Shown: positions 38,030 through 52,050 of the stretch, one piece after another
Position numbering within the stretch: the stretch's first letter is position 1
How the letters are laid out: every line of letters begins with the position of its first letter
Source: Pisolithus tinctorius
Taxonomy: Eukaryota; Basidiomycota; Agaricomycetes; Boletales; Pisolithaceae
Reading direction: 5' to 3'
DNA length: 64,000 nucleotides
Assembly: GCA_024663395.1 (NCBI GenBank)
Contig: JANFAH010000001.1
Location: forward strand, 5,208,001 to 5,272,000
The notes under the pieces: generated by a model
What the model was told of the DNA's origin: nothing
The model's input: only the letters and a program-made list of their open reading frames with translations
The model's database searches: none
Program-made: the position numbers and the translations under genes

Positions 38030-40165
38030 TACATTTGATCCCATGTCATTATTGACGTAGCTATGGGTCCATCTGTATTTGTCGATCTGCCCGATCCTCC
38101 TTTATGCGTTAATCAGCCCAACCACACCGTCGACTGCTCCATTTATTTGATCTGACGTGATCTTCAACATATGTACCGGCCCATCCATATGTGGTGATCA
38201 CACAGATGACACAATAGATGGGCCCGTCTATATGATGCGTCAAACTGCACGGATATGACGGATGGGCCCGTGTGTATATGTCACTCTGCCTCATGATACT
38301 CTTGATGGGCCCGTGCATTTGATAGGACAGTATCCGTGCCTTAGTGACGGGCCCGTCTATGTGATGCGTGATAATGTCGGCATATGAAGGACGGGCCCGT
38401 TTGTATGTGTTGCTATGCTTGATCATACTCTCAATGGGCCTGTCCATTTGATGTGACATTATCCATGCCGTAGTAATGGGCCTGTCCATATGATGCGTCA
38501 TAATACATGGATATGACAGACGGGCCCTGTGTGTGTGTGTGTGTGTTGCTGAGCTTGATGATACTCTCGACGGGCCCATCCATTTGATGCAACATTATCT
38601 GTGCATCAGTGATGGGCACGTTTATATCAAGCGTCATAATGCACGGATATGACAGACGGCCCCATGTGTATGTGTTGCTAATCTTGATGATACTCTCGAC
38701 AGGCCCGTCAATTTGATGGGACATTATCCGTGCCTTAGTTACGGGCCCACATGTATATATCGCTATGCTTGATGATACTCTCTACGGGCCCGTCTATTTC
38801 ATGCAACATTATCCATGCCTTCCTGACGGGCCCATCTATATGATGTGTCATAATGCACGCATATGACGGATAGGCCCGTTTGTATATGTTGCTATGCCTG
38901 ATCATACTCCCGACAGGCCCGTCCATTTGATGTGACATTATCCTTGCCTTCCTGACGGGCCCGTCTATATGATGCATCATAATGCACGCATATGACGGAT
39001 AGGCCCGTTTGTATGTGTTGCTATGCCTGATCATACTCCTGATGGGCCCGTCCATTTGATGTGACATTATCCTTCCCTTAGTAACGGGCCCATTTATAAT
39101 GCATCATAATACACGGATATGACGGACGGGCCCGTGTGTATGTGTTGCTATGCCTGATGATACTCTCGACGGGCCCGTCCATTTGATAGGACAGTATCCG
39201 TGCCTTAGTAACGGGCCCGTTCATATAATGCGTCATAATACACAGATATGACGGACGGGCCCATGTGTATGTGTTGCTATGCCTGATCATACTCCCGACG
39301 TGCCCATCCATTTGATGTGACATTATCCTTGCCTTAGCAATGGGCCCGTGCATATAATGCGTCATAATACACGGATATGATGGACGGGCCCATGTGTATG
39401 TGTTGCTATGCCTGATCATACTCTCTACGGGCCTGTCCATTTGATGTGACATTACCTTGCCTTAGTAACAGGCCCGTTCATATAATGTGTCATAATACAT
39501 GGATATGACGGGTGGGCCCATGTGTATGTGTTGCTATGCCTGATCATACCTGCAACGGTCCTGTTCATTCTATGCGACCTTATCTACCACCTGGTGACGG
39601 CTCCATCCTTATGCATTGCCTGCCCGATGATCCGATGATACTATCGACAGGCCCATCCTTATGCGTTGATCTGCCGGATCGTACCATCACCGGGCCCTTT
39701 CATTTGATTCGATGCCATCCACGATATGATGACGGTCCTGTAGTTACCTCTTCGTCTGCCCAATAATACTCTCGACTATCCCGTCCGTTCGATTCTGCAT
39801 TATCTACGTCATGGTGATGGGCCCGTCTATATCATGCGTCATAATCCATAATATGTCTGACGGGCCGTCCATCTGATGCAGCATCATCAGCGATATCATG
39901 CACAGGCCTGTCCATTTGATGTACCACCATCTGCAATATGCTGAACAGGCCGATCAAACCATCGATGGGCCCATCTATTTGTTCCCGTGTCATTTGCAAC
40001 GGGCCCATCAATTTGTTGCGACGCTGCATCCTCCAAATGTCAGAAGGGCCTGCACATAGTTGTGACAGCTCTGTCATGGGCCCGCTCTTATGTTGCCGTC
40101 ACTCCGGGTCCTCAGGCCTGTTTATGTGTCACGGCTTAATTAATTTGACGGGCCCGCGCCGGGCT
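38030..40165. repeat. GGGCCC satellite: higher-order repeat of about 129 bp made of three roughly 43-bp monomers
   Basis: The motif GTGTTGCTATGCCTGATCAT recurs at about 39142 (variant), 39271, 39400 and 39528, a period of 128-129 bp. Each period holds three monomers that start with GGGCCCGT. The monomers are a GGGCCCGTCCATTTGATG type, a GGGCCCGT(C/T)ATATGATGCG type and a GGGCCCGTGTGTATGTGTTG type. Units in 38.2-39.5 kb are close to each other. Units at both edges are strongly diverged. Open frames through the array (43-codon period) are a by-product of the unit length. Confidence 0.85.
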
Positions 40166-40277
40166 TTATATGAGTAATGTTAATTTGGCACGCGGGCTAC
40201 CCATATGTTGTGACTAAGCGTGACTACATTATGTGTGTACGTATGTTTAAGCTACATCTAGTGTCAGCATAGCAACT

Positions 40278-40625
40278 TTAGAATAGAGAAGGACGTACCG
40301 ATCCCCATTTAATCGACACATTCTTCAAATCCTTGATTTTACCAGACCTGTGGAGCTTGCGAATGCTCTCTGCAGCTTTCACATAAGTTGCTTGTTGGAA
40401 GTTGCCAGCATCAGCCCACTCTGAGCGATTTGTGTGCAGATAATCAATGAGGGTGGCAACCTCTTCATCGGTCCACTTGGCATGCTTGGATTCTTCCTCT
40501 ATTTCCCCCGCTGTTTCCATTAGTTCAACGATATTTGATCCTAAGACGTCGAAAAGTTCAATTAGTACTTGCCGGATGTGATCGCATCGAGTATCGGCAG
40601 AGGCGAGATAGGGAGGGAGAGACAT
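40278..40625 (-). CDS. Myb/SANT-like DNA-binding domain protein, probably 3'-truncated
   Basis: The 115-residue frame starts MSLPPYLASADTR and carries a Myb/SANT-like domain from KWTDEEVATLIDYLHTNRSE to IKDLKNVSIKWGS. The domain normally continues for one more helix. A good donor, GTACGT, follows at 40298..40293 directly after the IKWGS codons, so a further exon is expected. The next sequence in that direction is the satellite array. Either the gene was cut when the array formed, or its last exons lie beyond it. Such domains occur in transposon-derived and lineage-specific fungal genes. Confidence 0.55.
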   Translation of the reverse strand: MSLPPYLASADTRCDHIRQVLIELFDVLGSNIVELMETAGEIEEESKHAKWTDEEVATLIDYLHTNRSEWADAGNFQQATYVKAAESIRKLHRSGKIKDLKNVSIKWGSVRPSLF

Positions 40626-40960
40626 GCTACCATCAGGAGGGAAACCAACATTTCAATCTCCAACACTTTGGCCCGGATTTTTCCACCACCCGTCAAACAA
40701 GAACAATCCGTGAAGTTCATAAACTACAACTGAACTGCGCTTTCCGTACAAGCTCTTAAGCTTTAAGAATGGCAGCTGCGCACTGCGGGGTGCCCTTGAC
40801 TCGCTGAGGATCACGTGGTAACGCCCTGTTTGTCTTTGTTGTCGTCCATCTTGAACTCTTGCTGACTTGCCTTTTTTGGATGCTACTGATTACAGAAAAC
40901 GCAAAAAAAGTTCTCAGTCTACCCTCAGCTCTGTTCTAATCTCCTCAAAACCGCAATAAG

Positions 40961-42478
<1,518 letters not shown>

Positions 42479-42775
42479 CCGGTTGTCAGGTCGTGATCGA
42501 CCTCTTCCTCTCTCCTGTTGACGTTACACTTGCACATCTACCTCACATGGTACCGTCAACGCTCAACACGTTTCATATACCCTCCTTCCCACCTCATGCG
42601 CGATGTACAGGTACTGAGTCAGGTGTGCTGCACCTGCCGGTTTGATATATATCCCACAGTGGCTGTTGAGGGAGTGTGCATATGGCATTGGGGGTTTCCT
42701 TATATTGACTGTAATGACGTGAGGTAAACGACAATGATTAGGATTGTAGGTGAAGGCACATTCAGTAGTGTCTTT

Positions 42776-43974
42776 TCAACTCTTTGTCACCATTTCGATC
42801 CATTGCTCGAGGTCACTGTTAAAGCGTAACGGGTCCTCCAGGTGAATCCAATGACCCGTGTCGTACCGTCTTTCAGTCAATAGTTCCACCGGAGTGTACT
42901 GCTGCATGCTGGAAGTCACGTAACTTTCGATGGCGACGTAGTCGAACTTGGCGAGGGCCATTAATGTGGGCCGTCTTATGAATATATCCTCCGTCTCTAT
43001 CCTTGGGATTTATATACGAGAAAAATGTGAATCCGAAGTCCTCACCGTCAATGATATCGTCGTTAACGCCTTGGACCATGGAGTTGTACCAGTTCAAAGG
43101 ACCTGTCATTCCCCCTCGAACCAGTAAATTCTTGAGTTGCTCTCGGGGCTGAGACGATGCGATGAGCTTCCTTCAACGAAGTAGTTCGTTTGCTCACAAT
43201 CTCAGGGAGATAATTCGCACTTGCAAGGCGCCTCCCTTCCACTACAAAAGACTCTAGATTTCCTGGTATGTTCACAAGCGTCGTCCATATTTCTGGATCG
43301 GCAGGATAGAGAACATCAAGCAGGGACTCTATCTTCATTGACCGCTGAGTCCCGTTCAACTTCAGCCAAATCAGTGAAACCTACGTTTTTCTCTATCTTG
43401 GACGCTGCATTGTCTTTTGTGAGAAAGGTCCAGTATCCCATCACAGGCCGGCCATATACTTTTTCTTGCTCCTTTAGAGCCAATTCCAAGGGCGGGAATT
43501 TGGATGGGACCCCGTAAGGCACCGCGATAAACACGAAACCTAAGAACCGCTCGGAGTGCCTGATTGAGAGGATAGAGGCTATTGGACTGCCCCTTTAACG
43601 AGGAAAACCCTGTCAGCGACGCGTTCGAAACGGTACGCTCTACGTTACCAATCGTGGGCGATCGCAAATGCACTTTCCACACCCTCAGCGTTGAGAATAT
43701 CCACTATATCCTGCGCAATAGCTGTATGGGCAAAAGCAGCTGGATCGGTGGGTTTGTCTGTCCCTCCGTACCCTAGCATGTCAGGAACAACCAACCCGTA
43801 GCCTTTGGTACGGAAGTGATCGATCTGGTGGTACCACCCGTGCGAGGTGTCAGGGAACCCATGCATGAACAACAGGGTAGGTCTCCCCGCCTGTGCCCTG
43901 ACCAATAGATAGTTGTATGTAAGTCCCCGGGTGGTCTTCAGCTTCTTGTATGATGAGGCTGGGTTCTCCATCAT
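42776..43974 (-). CDS. Alpha/beta hydrolase, epoxide hydrolase-like
   Basis: It probably opens epoxides by attack of an aspartate. Visible parts are the oxyanion motif HGFPDTSHGWYHQ, the strand LVVPDMLGYGGTDKP, the nucleophile motif IAHDW, a lid segment (GPLNWYNSMV), an acid-bearing segment near GEDFGF, and the C-terminal TGHWIHLEDPLRFN with the catalytic His. Several short introns are needed. Between HDW (about 43650) and the RFLGFVFIAVPYG block (about 43545) I could not find a splice path that keeps the frame and the expected GS-x2-VAxR segment, although RVADR is present in another register, so a frameshift is possible. The start is taken at 43974; ATGs at 43983 and 43971 are alternatives. 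Its 5' end faces PRM1. Confidence 0.7.
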
Positions 43975-44251
43975 GATGCACATAGTATGACGCAGTAATG
44001 ACACCCGGAAGCAAACAAAGACTGATTACATAACCTTCCTATATATAGAAAGTGTTATTGTTGCAGAAACAATGACCAGGACGAGGAGAGAACAATGAAA
44101 GGCGTCCTCCTCAAAAGCCAACAATGGATTCTTCATTTGTTTACTCTTCCCCGGGTCTCTACCCGCCAGTTTTCGATTTGTCGTGCTCACCGTCGACGGC
44201 AGCCAGCACCCTTCAATTTCTCCATCGTCGCAGGCCGACCCTTCGTTTCGA

Positions 44252-47200
44252 ATGTCCTTCTCATCCCGTCCTCTAAGAGGAGTATCACCTCCACCTGTTT
44301 ACGACGCGCACTCGACTGTACCAACATCTACAACATCGCTTAAGCCGTACCTTCAGTTGCCACACATCCTTTCCCTCACATGGCTAGCATATCCAATCCT
44401 TTCCTTGATATTCATCATCTTTAGACTTCAGCTCTCGTCGGCAGAGTCCCAGACCGCCGTTGCCAATACCAAAGATGATCTGTTATCTGCCTGCAACGCC
44501 GCTGAGGAGGCAGCTACCTCGGCGGCGAGCATGCCACGGTACTTGGCCATTGCTGCCAATCAACAGTTCGCCGATGCCGTGAATGGTACAATGAATGGTG
44601 CCCGAGCAGCTTTGATACTTGCTTTGACCTGTATGGAAGCCATCATCAACTTTCTCATCGACATATATCGTTCGACCTTTCTCTGTTTCCTCGAGCTGAT
44701 CGTCGTGGGTGGCCTCAATTTGCTCATTAGCGCCGTTCAAGAGGTTAGGTCGTTCTCGCTCTGTCAATATCGTGTTTATTCACAGTTTCGCTAGATCACC
44801 TCGTTCCTTCAGACAACGCTGAACAGCATTGTCACGAACCTCAAGAATGATGCTTCTTCCATCAACTCCGCCATTGAGAGCGCCGTGAGCGCCGTAAATA
44901 AAGTCAACCCTTTCGGAACCATTCAAGCTCCTCAATTCAACCTCTCCAGCTTTGACGCTTTGGGCAACATTACTATACCGACGGATTTCGAGAATGCCTT
45001 GGTTCAATTGAATAATTCGCTGCCGACTGTTTCTTCAATTAAGAATTCGATTCAAGATCTGTGAGTCTTCTCGAATTCAGCCTCCGCGTGACCCTCACGT
45101 ATTTATTCCTAGAGTGGACACTCCTTTCGAAGCCGTGAAGGCTGACATCAACAACACGTTCTTCGGCCTTACATTCGATGCGTCTGTTCTCCCTATACCA
45201 GCACAGAATACTGTTTCGTTCTGCGGTAACCTCGACACGTCTTCTATCGACAATCTCGGCAATGACCTTCTTCGGATAACCAAGATCATCACAATTGTCC
45301 TAATTGTGGTCCTTTTCCTGTTACTTGCAGGTCACTGTGCATTTGAGTGGTACAAGTGGCGCTGCCTCCAGCGACATTTACGGTACACTCGTGAGGCATG
45401 GCTCTCGGACCCCACCGTGTATCATTCGAACCCCTCACAAGCAATTCCGACGGTGACACTTAGCGACCACAACCTTCTCATGCTCCAAGCAGACGCTCAA
45501 CACCCGTTGCTTACGCGCATTGCCAATTCGTTGTCTGCTCGCTTCAGGTTCACCCCCTCGCAACATATCCATATCCGGTGGTTTTTACACTATATCTTCC
45601 ACCCACCTGCGCTTGCTTGCTTCCTCATCGGCTTCTTTGGGTTATTGTCGGTTCAGATACAGCTAATTGCAATTGCACCACTGGAAGCGAAGTATTCCGC
45701 CGAAGCCGCTGCGAGTGTACAAGACCTATCGAACTCCATTGCTACGCAAATCAACGGTAGCATGTATAATCAGTCTGCGTCATATGCCAACCAGCTAAAC
45801 TCTAAGGTCGACACAGTGCAGTCGTCAATCAACAACGGCCTCTTTGGTTGGGTAAACGGAACAACCACTACACTGAACACCACACTGAATAACTTTTACA
45901 CGGACGTGCAAAACCTAGTGACCTCTGTGTTTAACGGTACAGTCCTCGAGACGCCAGCCCAGGACTTTGTTATGTGTTTAATCGGGTCCAAGGTCTCCGC
46001 ACTCGAGGAGGCACTGACATTCCTCAATGAGAACCTCAACGTGGATTTACCCCGTGTTAACGACAGTGTACTCGTCCTCTCTCCAAAGGACGTGGATGAA
46101 ATTACCCAGCCAATTGCGACTGCTGCAATCGGTGGAGGTCAGAACAACTCGTCCGGTCTCATTGGCCGCCTGGTAGCAACTTACGTTGACTCCCTCAAGC
46201 AAGAACGTATCATGTTCGCCATCTTTCTGGGCCTTTGGGGTGTTGCAGTCGTGATGGGTCTTTGTATTATCTTTTGGCATTCGTACGCCAAAAACTGGGT
46301 GGAGCTGTACAAGAAGCGGAAGTGGCGAAAGGAACAACGTGATGCCCTGGAAGGTTTCACTGGCCCATTCCGCGACGACATGCGAGGTCGCGATATTAAA
46401 GACACCGAGAAGGCCCCCACACCCTTACGCTCCTTCACGCCACTCTCTGAGCCTCGTTCTGCGTTCAGCCTTAACCCGTTCCGTCGCTCCACACAACCAC
46501 AATCTAATCACCCCCTTAAAGCTCTGGAACCCAAGTTCGAGAAGAGCTGGGATAGCTTCTTTCACGAGAATGTAGAACAGCAGCAAAAGTCGGAGCCTTC
46601 GGGCCTGCTTCGCACCGTCAGTAGGTCTGTTAGATTGCTGAACGTGGGGAAGAATGGCAGCAAGGGAGAAGGGGAGGAAGTCGCTTCGGATGCTACCAAA
46701 GTGAACTGGTTCAAGTCCGTTTTCACGAAGAAAGTGCAGCCCTCTACATCCGTCACACTCGCCGACGAGCCCGCCCCGCGTCACCGGCCTAGACTGACGA
46801 TCTCTACGGAACGTGCTGCATCGCTGAGGGAGAATTTACCAAAAATTGAAGTGTCGCCCAGCGAGGACGAGCCTGTACTGAGATGGTCCGTATCACGCAC
46901 TCCACCAGCCCTTCCATGGATGAAAGACATCTCCGCAAGGAAGTCACCTCCTGTGGCCTTGCCTGCCCCGGAACGTTCTCGGAAGGACCCAAATGTCCCG
47001 ACAGATGTTGGTTCTACACCTCCTGACTACGATCCTACTCCCTTGGCAATGCCACTGCACAACGGATTCGAACAACACCCCCATCCAACCTCGCAGCCAC
47101 CATTGCCTATTCACCTTGCACTGTATCCTAAGTCTGTTGCTCCCCACAGTCTACTTGCTCCTCCTAAGCCACAGTACGGACGTAGAGAAGTTTCATCTAC

Positions 47201-47384
47201 CACCTCCGCTGCACGCCCATCACCCGACGTGCCGCCTTCACTGGTCTTGTCGAAGCCGGTCTCACAGGCACCTAACTCTGCCAATGATAACGCCACAAAC
47301 CCTTTTGCTACGCCATTTGATGACGATGTTGGTGACCTGAAGAAGGAGAGAGTAACAAACCCTTTCGCAGGTGTGGCCTTGTAA
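44252..47384 (+). CDS. PRM1: Plasma membrane fusion protein Prm1
   Basis: This multipass plasma membrane protein promotes membrane fusion of mating fungal cells. Three exons (44252..44743, 44795..45060 and 45113..47384) give 1009 residues. Hydrophobic segments lie at [18 protein letters not shown] (about 45-63), around 120-165, [36 protein letters not shown], and [19 protein letters not shown]. The loops between them are rich in N-x-S/T sites and hold conserved Cys ([15 protein letters not shown]), as in the family. The last 370 residues are a long, Ser/Pro-rich cytoplasmic tail that makes it longer than yeast Prm1. It shares a 277-bp upstream region with the divergent hydrolase gene. Confidence 0.88.
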
Positions 47385-47572
47385 CATGAGGATCGTGTGT
47401 ACTAGTTTCCAGTTATCTTCACGCGTTTAATTACACAATGTATTTCTAGAGTATGAGTGCTACGTATTTACCCGAGAACTAATAGGCACTGCCGGTAGTC
47501 GGCTATGACCCTAGTAACATGACTTTGCAATGGATCATCACTTCGGAAAAAGTCGGCCGATTTGGATTTTAC

Positions 47573-47584
47573 TGATAAGATAAG
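47573..47584 (+). promoter_or_regulatory. Double GATA motif upstream of ADE6
   Basis: TGATAAGATAAG contains two overlapping-spaced GATAAG boxes about 130 bp before the ADE6 start. GATA factors regulate nitrogen genes in fungi, and ADE6 consumes glutamine. The functional link is inference. Confidence 0.35.
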
Positions 47585-47715
47585 CAAATTTAGTAGCCAG
47601 CACTTCATTCCCCCCCGACTGGACTAGTGTGTGCTAGGGACTGGAAAGCCCGGGGTTAGAAGGTATGTTGCACCAGCACACCAACGAATTCACTCATGTA
47701 AGCCAGGGCATAGAA

Positions 47716-50700
47716 ATGCTTGTTCTCCCAGGTTCCTCCGCAATAACCCAAACAAAGTGCCAAACGCTTTTGCGGGACATACAACGTATACGAGACGATA
47801 TCGATTCCATAGACGCATTACACATCCATCTAGTCAAGTGCCTTCACCAGGTCGCTGAGGAGGAACTCAGAATTGCTACTTCGCCTAGCAAGCGGACCCT
47901 TGATCTCCTGCTGGATTATGGAGACCATACACATCTTCCTGGTACTTTGGAAACCGTGGATAAGGGAGAGAATGTTGTCTACGTCCTGCCACGAGCGGGG
48001 TCTATATCACCTTGGAGCAGCAAAGCCACGGACATCGCCACCATTTGCAACCTTGGAAAGTATGTCGAGAGGATTGAGAGGGGGGTCGCGTATGTCGTTC
48101 GAATGAAAGATGGATCGGAATTCGACTCCACTCTCGTGTCAAGTATTTCGCATCTACTTCATGATCGGATGACTCAGGTAGTCCAACTCACTTTGCCTCG
48201 GGAAGACACGATCTTCAGGCATCATCCCCCAAGCCCGCTGCGTACCGTCGAGCTCATCAGCAATGTAGCCGAGGTTGACTGCAATACCGCAAAACAGCAC
48301 CTCGCTGATGCTAATCAATCTCTTGGCCTTGCCCTGGCTCCGGACGAAATTGATTATCTTATAAACGCTTACGTCTCGGGACCTTCTCCGATCGGTAGAA
48401 ACCCCACCGATGCTGAGCTCTTTATGTTCGCTCAGGTGAACTCAGAGCACTGCAGACACAAGATCTTTAACGCTTCTTGGACAATAGATGACGTTGTTTG
48501 CAACAACTCGCTTTTCCAAATGATACGGAACACAGAAAAAATATCGCCTACAGGTACTATATCTGCCTACTCCGATAACGCTGCTGTATTCGAGGGCCCG
48601 ACTGTGCCAAGGTTCGGTGTCCTGAGTAACCCAGGAAACGCTGAGCAATCGTACTGCTCCGTGATAGAGAGAAATCCGATCCTGATAAAGGTCGAGACGC
48701 ACAACCATCCTACTGCAGTATCGCCCTATCCAGGTGCAGCTACCGGTTCGGGAGGTGAAATTCGCGACGAGGGTGCAGTTGGCTGCGGGTCCAAACCCAA
48801 GGCTGGATTAGCCGGCTTCACAGTTTCCAATTTGCTCATCCCAGGTTACGAGCAGCCCTGGGAAACAGACTATGGCCGTCCATCGCATATCGCGTCCGCT
48901 CTGGAGATCATGCTCGACGGTCCCCTCGGTGCCAGTGCATTCAATAACGAGTTCGGTCGTCCAGCACTTGCAGGTTACTTCCGTACCTTTGCAGAGTCTA
49001 TCCCAGCATCAGATGACGGTTCGAAAAGTGAGGTTCGCGGGTATCACAAACCCATTATGATTGCAGGTGGCTATGGGAACGTACGACCCCAGTTTGCCAA
49101 GAAGTCCCAAATTACACCAGGAGCAAAAGTCATCGTTCTGGGTGGTCCTGGCATGCTGATCGGCCTGGGAGGTGGAGCTGCGTCAAGTCAAATTTCAGGC
49201 GCAGGCTCTGCCGAACTTGATTTCGCATCGGTGCAGCGTGACAATGCAGAAATGCAACGCCGGTGTCAACAAGTTATTGACGCATGCGCTAATCTTGGAG
49301 AGGGGAACCCAATCCAAAGTATTCATGACGTGGGGGCAGGTGGCTTGTCCAATGCTCTGCCAGAGCTGGTGCATGACTCTGGGCTTGGGGCGACGTTCGA
49401 GATTCGAGACATCCTGGTTGCGGATTCCTCCATGTCGCCTATGGAAATCTGGTGTAATGAAAGCCAGGAGCGTTATGTGCTCGCTGTCTCCGCGGAAAAG
49501 GCTGATGAATTTGGGGAAATCGCGAAGCGGGAAAGGTGTCCATTCTCGGTGGTCGGTCAGGCCACCGAAGCGCAGGAACTCGTCGTCACCGATCGACTTC
49601 TTGGTGAAGATGTCATTCGCTTGAACATGTCCACGCTTTTTGGAAAACCCCCTCGCATGACTCGGGAGGACAAAACCCGTAGAGTCTTGTTCAGAACTTT
49701 CGACGCTTCCTTGAAGGCATATCTTCCCAATGTCCCAAATCCCCTGGATATCGCAGTCGACCGTGTTCTTCGTCTACCCTCTGTTGGATCCAAGTCATTC
49801 TTGATCACTATTGGAGACAGGACGATCACGGGACTCGTGACTCGTGATCAGATGGTGGGACCCTGGCAAGTTCCCGTAGCCGATGTCGCAGTGACACGTT
49901 CATCGTATGGATTTGACATCGTAGCTGGTGAAGCCATGGCCATGGGCGAACGGACTCCTGTTGCTTTACTCGACCCGTCTGCCTCTGCGCGGATGGCTAT
50001 TGGCGAATCGCTCACCAATCTTGCAGCGGCGTCTGTTGCAGACCTTTCCTTTGTTAAACTTAGTGCGAACTGGATGTGCGCGGCTTCCAAAACAGGGGAG
50101 GGTGCTGCCCTATATGCTGCTGTTAGCTCTGTCGGTATGGACTTATGTCCTGCTCTTGGAATTGGGATACCGGTTGGAAAGGACTCTATGTCGATGTCAA
50201 TGAGATGGGAGGAGGGTTCTGAGCAGCGTGGAATCAGTGCACCACTGTCTCTGATCGTCACAGCGTTTGCTCCTGTTGATGATGTTCAGGTGACATGGAC
50301 GCCGGAGCTCCGCACTGATCTTGGTGAGCCTACGAGGCTGATATTCTTTGACTTAGCCCGGGGGAAGACACGTTTGGGCGGATCAGCATTGGCTCAGGTC
50401 TTCAAGGAGATCGGTTCCGAGGCTCCCAACCTCGACGACCCTCTTCTTCTGAAGTCATTCTTCTTGGGATGTCAACAAGCAAGGAAAGAAGGTCTAGTGC
50501 TCGCCTACCACGATCGGTCTGATGGTGGTCTCTTTACCACTCTTGTGGAGATGTGCTTCGCAGGTCGCGTTGGAGCGGAAATTTCATTGGAAAGTCTCCA
50601 ACCTGGCGATCCTATTTCCATTCTCTTCAATGAGGAGCTCGGTGCCGTAGTCCAAATTGGCGAGTCAGCAGTGGACCGCCTGAAGGCGATCTTTGCGGGT

Positions 50701-51780
50701 GCATCTTTTGACACAAGTCTAATGCACGTTATTGGTCGCGTCTGCAGAGATCCCGGCGATCAGGCCATTACTATAACGTGCAATTCCAAAACGCTTTTCT
50801 CCCGTCCAAGAGCAGAACTTCAAGCAGCGTGGGCAGAAACTTCCTACAGGATGCAGAGCCTCCGTGATAACCCCACCGCTGCACGAGAAGAATTTGACCT
50901 GATCAGAGATGAGAGCTATAAGGGGCTGTACTACGACCTCACTTTCTCTTACATCTCATCACCGTCGCGCAACCTGACCGATCGCCCCAAGGTTGCTATC
51001 CTTCGGGAACAGGGCGTAAATGGACACGTTGAAATGGCCTGGGCGTTCTCCGCAGCTGGTTTCGAAGCCGTCGACGTACACATGTCTGACATCCTTAGCG
51101 GGCGAACGACTTTGGCGGAGTTCCGTGGTCTTGCGGCGTGCGGAGGCTTTTCTTATGGGGATGTCCTTGGGGCTGGAAAAGGGTGGGCAAATTCCGTCCG
51201 GCTAAACGGTACGGCCCAGGAAGAGTTTTCTCGATTTTTCAAGGGTGAAAGCACATTTGTGCTTGGGGTGTGCAACGGCTGCCAGTTCCTCAGTAATCTC
51301 AAGGAGATGATACCTGGAGCGCAGGACTGGCCTACATTCAAACAAAACGCTAGCGAGAGGTTCGAAGCGAGAGTCGCCACTGTCGAGGTCACCGACAGCG
51401 CTGCTTCGCGGCGCTCTGTGTTCCTGCGTGACATGGTTGGATCGAGACTCCCAGTAGCCGTTGCTCATGGCGAAGGGCGGGCTTCCTTCAACGACAACGG
51501 CCAACAACAGACCGTGCAAATGAATGGCCTTGCCGCTGTTCGCTACGTTGACTCTGCCGGGTTAGCAACGGAACGATATCCTCTTAATCCAAACGGAAGT
51601 CCTGCTGGCATAACCGGGATACAGACTCCAGATGGTAGAGTTCTCGCACTCATGCCCCATCCGGAGCGTGTCGTGACCCTGGAGAATAATAGTTGGTTCC
51701 CTCCGTCCCTCACTACATCCTGGCAAGGCGCTGGCCCTTGGTTCAGGATGTTCCAAAGCGCGCGGGCCTGGGTAGGCTGA
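47716..51780 (+). CDS. ADE6: Phosphoribosylformylglycinamidine synthase (FGAM synthase)
   Basis: It converts FGAR, glutamine and ATP to FGAM in the fourth step of purine synthesis, in the cytosol. The intronless frame encodes 1354 residues from [14 protein letters not shown], the family-like N-terminus; the frame also allows an ATG at 47665. Domains in order are a PurS-like N-terminus, a linker, a first AIRS-like ATPase half with [20 protein letters not shown] (about residue 329), a second half with [13 protein letters not shown], and a C-terminal glutamine amidotransferase. The last has a nucleophile Cys in GVCNGCQF (about residue 1186) and a His/Glu pair in MPHPERV (about 1315-1317). Length and motifs are complete. 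Confidence 0.96.
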   Translation: MLVLPGSSAITQTKCQTLLRDIQRIRDDIDSIDALHIHLVKCLHQVAEEELRIATSPSKRTLDLLLDYGDHTHLPGTLETVDKGENVVYVLPRAGSISPWSSKATDIATICNLGKYVERIERGVAYVVRMKDGSEFDSTLVSSISHLLHDRMTQVVQLTLPREDTIFRHHPPSPLRTVELISNVAEVDCNTAKQHLADANQSLGLALAPDEIDYLINAYVSGPSPIGRNPTDAELFMFAQVNSEHCRHKIFNASWTIDDVVCNNSLFQMIRNTEKISPTGTISAYSDNAAVFEGPTVPRFGVLSNPGNAEQSYCSVIERNPILIKVETHNHPTAVSPYPGAATGSGGEIRDEGAVGCGSKPKAGLAGFTVSNLLIPGYEQPWETDYGRPSHIASALEIMLDGPLGASAFNNEFGRPALAGYFRTFAESIPASDDGSKSEVRGYHKPIMIAGGYGNVRPQFAKKSQITPGAKVIVLGGPGMLIGLGGGAASSQISGAGSAELDFASVQRDNAEMQRRCQQVIDACANLGEGNPIQSIHDVGAGGLSNALPELVHDSGLGATFEIRDILVADSSMSPMEIWCNESQERYVLAVSAEKADEFGEIAKRERCPFSVVGQATEAQELVVTDRLLGEDVIRLNMSTLFGKPPRMTREDKTRRVLFRTFDASLKAYLPNVPNPLDIAVDRVLRLPSVGSKSFLITIGDRTITGLVTRDQMVGPWQVPVADVAVTRSSYGFDIVAGEAMAMGERTPVALLDPSASARMAIGESLTNLAAASVADLSFVKLSANWMCAASKTGEGAALYAAVSSVGMDLCPALGIGIPVGKDSMSMSMRWEEGSEQRGISAPLSLIVTAFAPVDDVQVTWTPELRTDLGEPTRLIFFDLARGKTRLGGSALAQVFKEIGSEAPNLDDPLLLKSFFLGCQQARKEGLVLAYHDRSDGGLFTTLVEMCFAGRVGAEISLESLQPGDPISILFNEELGAVVQIGESAVDRLKAIFAGASFDTSLMHVIGRVCRDPGDQAITITCNSKTLFSRPRAELQAAWAETSYRMQSLRDNPTAAREEFDLIRDESYKGLYYDLTFSYISSPSRNLTDRPKVAILREQGVNGHVEMAWAFSAAGFEAVDVHMSDILSGRTTLAEFRGLAACGGFSYGDVLGAGKGWANSVRLNGTAQEEFSRFFKGESTFVLGVCNGCQFLSNLKEMIPGAQDWPTFKQNASERFEARVATVEVTDSAASRRSVFLRDMVGSRLPVAVAHGEGRASFNDNGQQQTVQMNGLAAVRYVDSAGLATERYPLNPNGSPAGITGIQTPDGRVLALMPHPERVVTLENNSWFPPSLTTSWQGAGPWFRMFQSARAWVG

Positions 51781-52050
51781 TGGTATGTCGCTAGACCAAG
51801 TGCATATACGTGCTCTGAACACCATCATTCTACTAGACTCGCATCACGTCTCGCTCTGAAACCCACATCCTCTGATGGTGACCAATGGTTCTTTGGGTGT
51901 TATAGATTGTATAGAGCGTAGATTGTCTGTAGTGGGAAACTATTACTCAATTATATCTCGTCACGGTTCTTCGTCAATGGCGTGACGTTGTCACGCTCCT
52001 GCTGCGATGCGGTGATTGTGTCATCTTTACCGACACTCTCCACGACAACC

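Noticed and set aside
38109..39452. Minus-strand frames in the satellite as real genes
   Set aside because: They follow from a 129-bp period being a multiple of three, and they break at every indel between units.
38030..40165. CRISPR array
   Set aside because: The repeats are degenerate tandem monomers without unique spacers, in a eukaryotic genome.
48442..51828. Short minus-strand frames within ADE6
   Set aside because: They are opposite-strand shadows of a long conserved gene.
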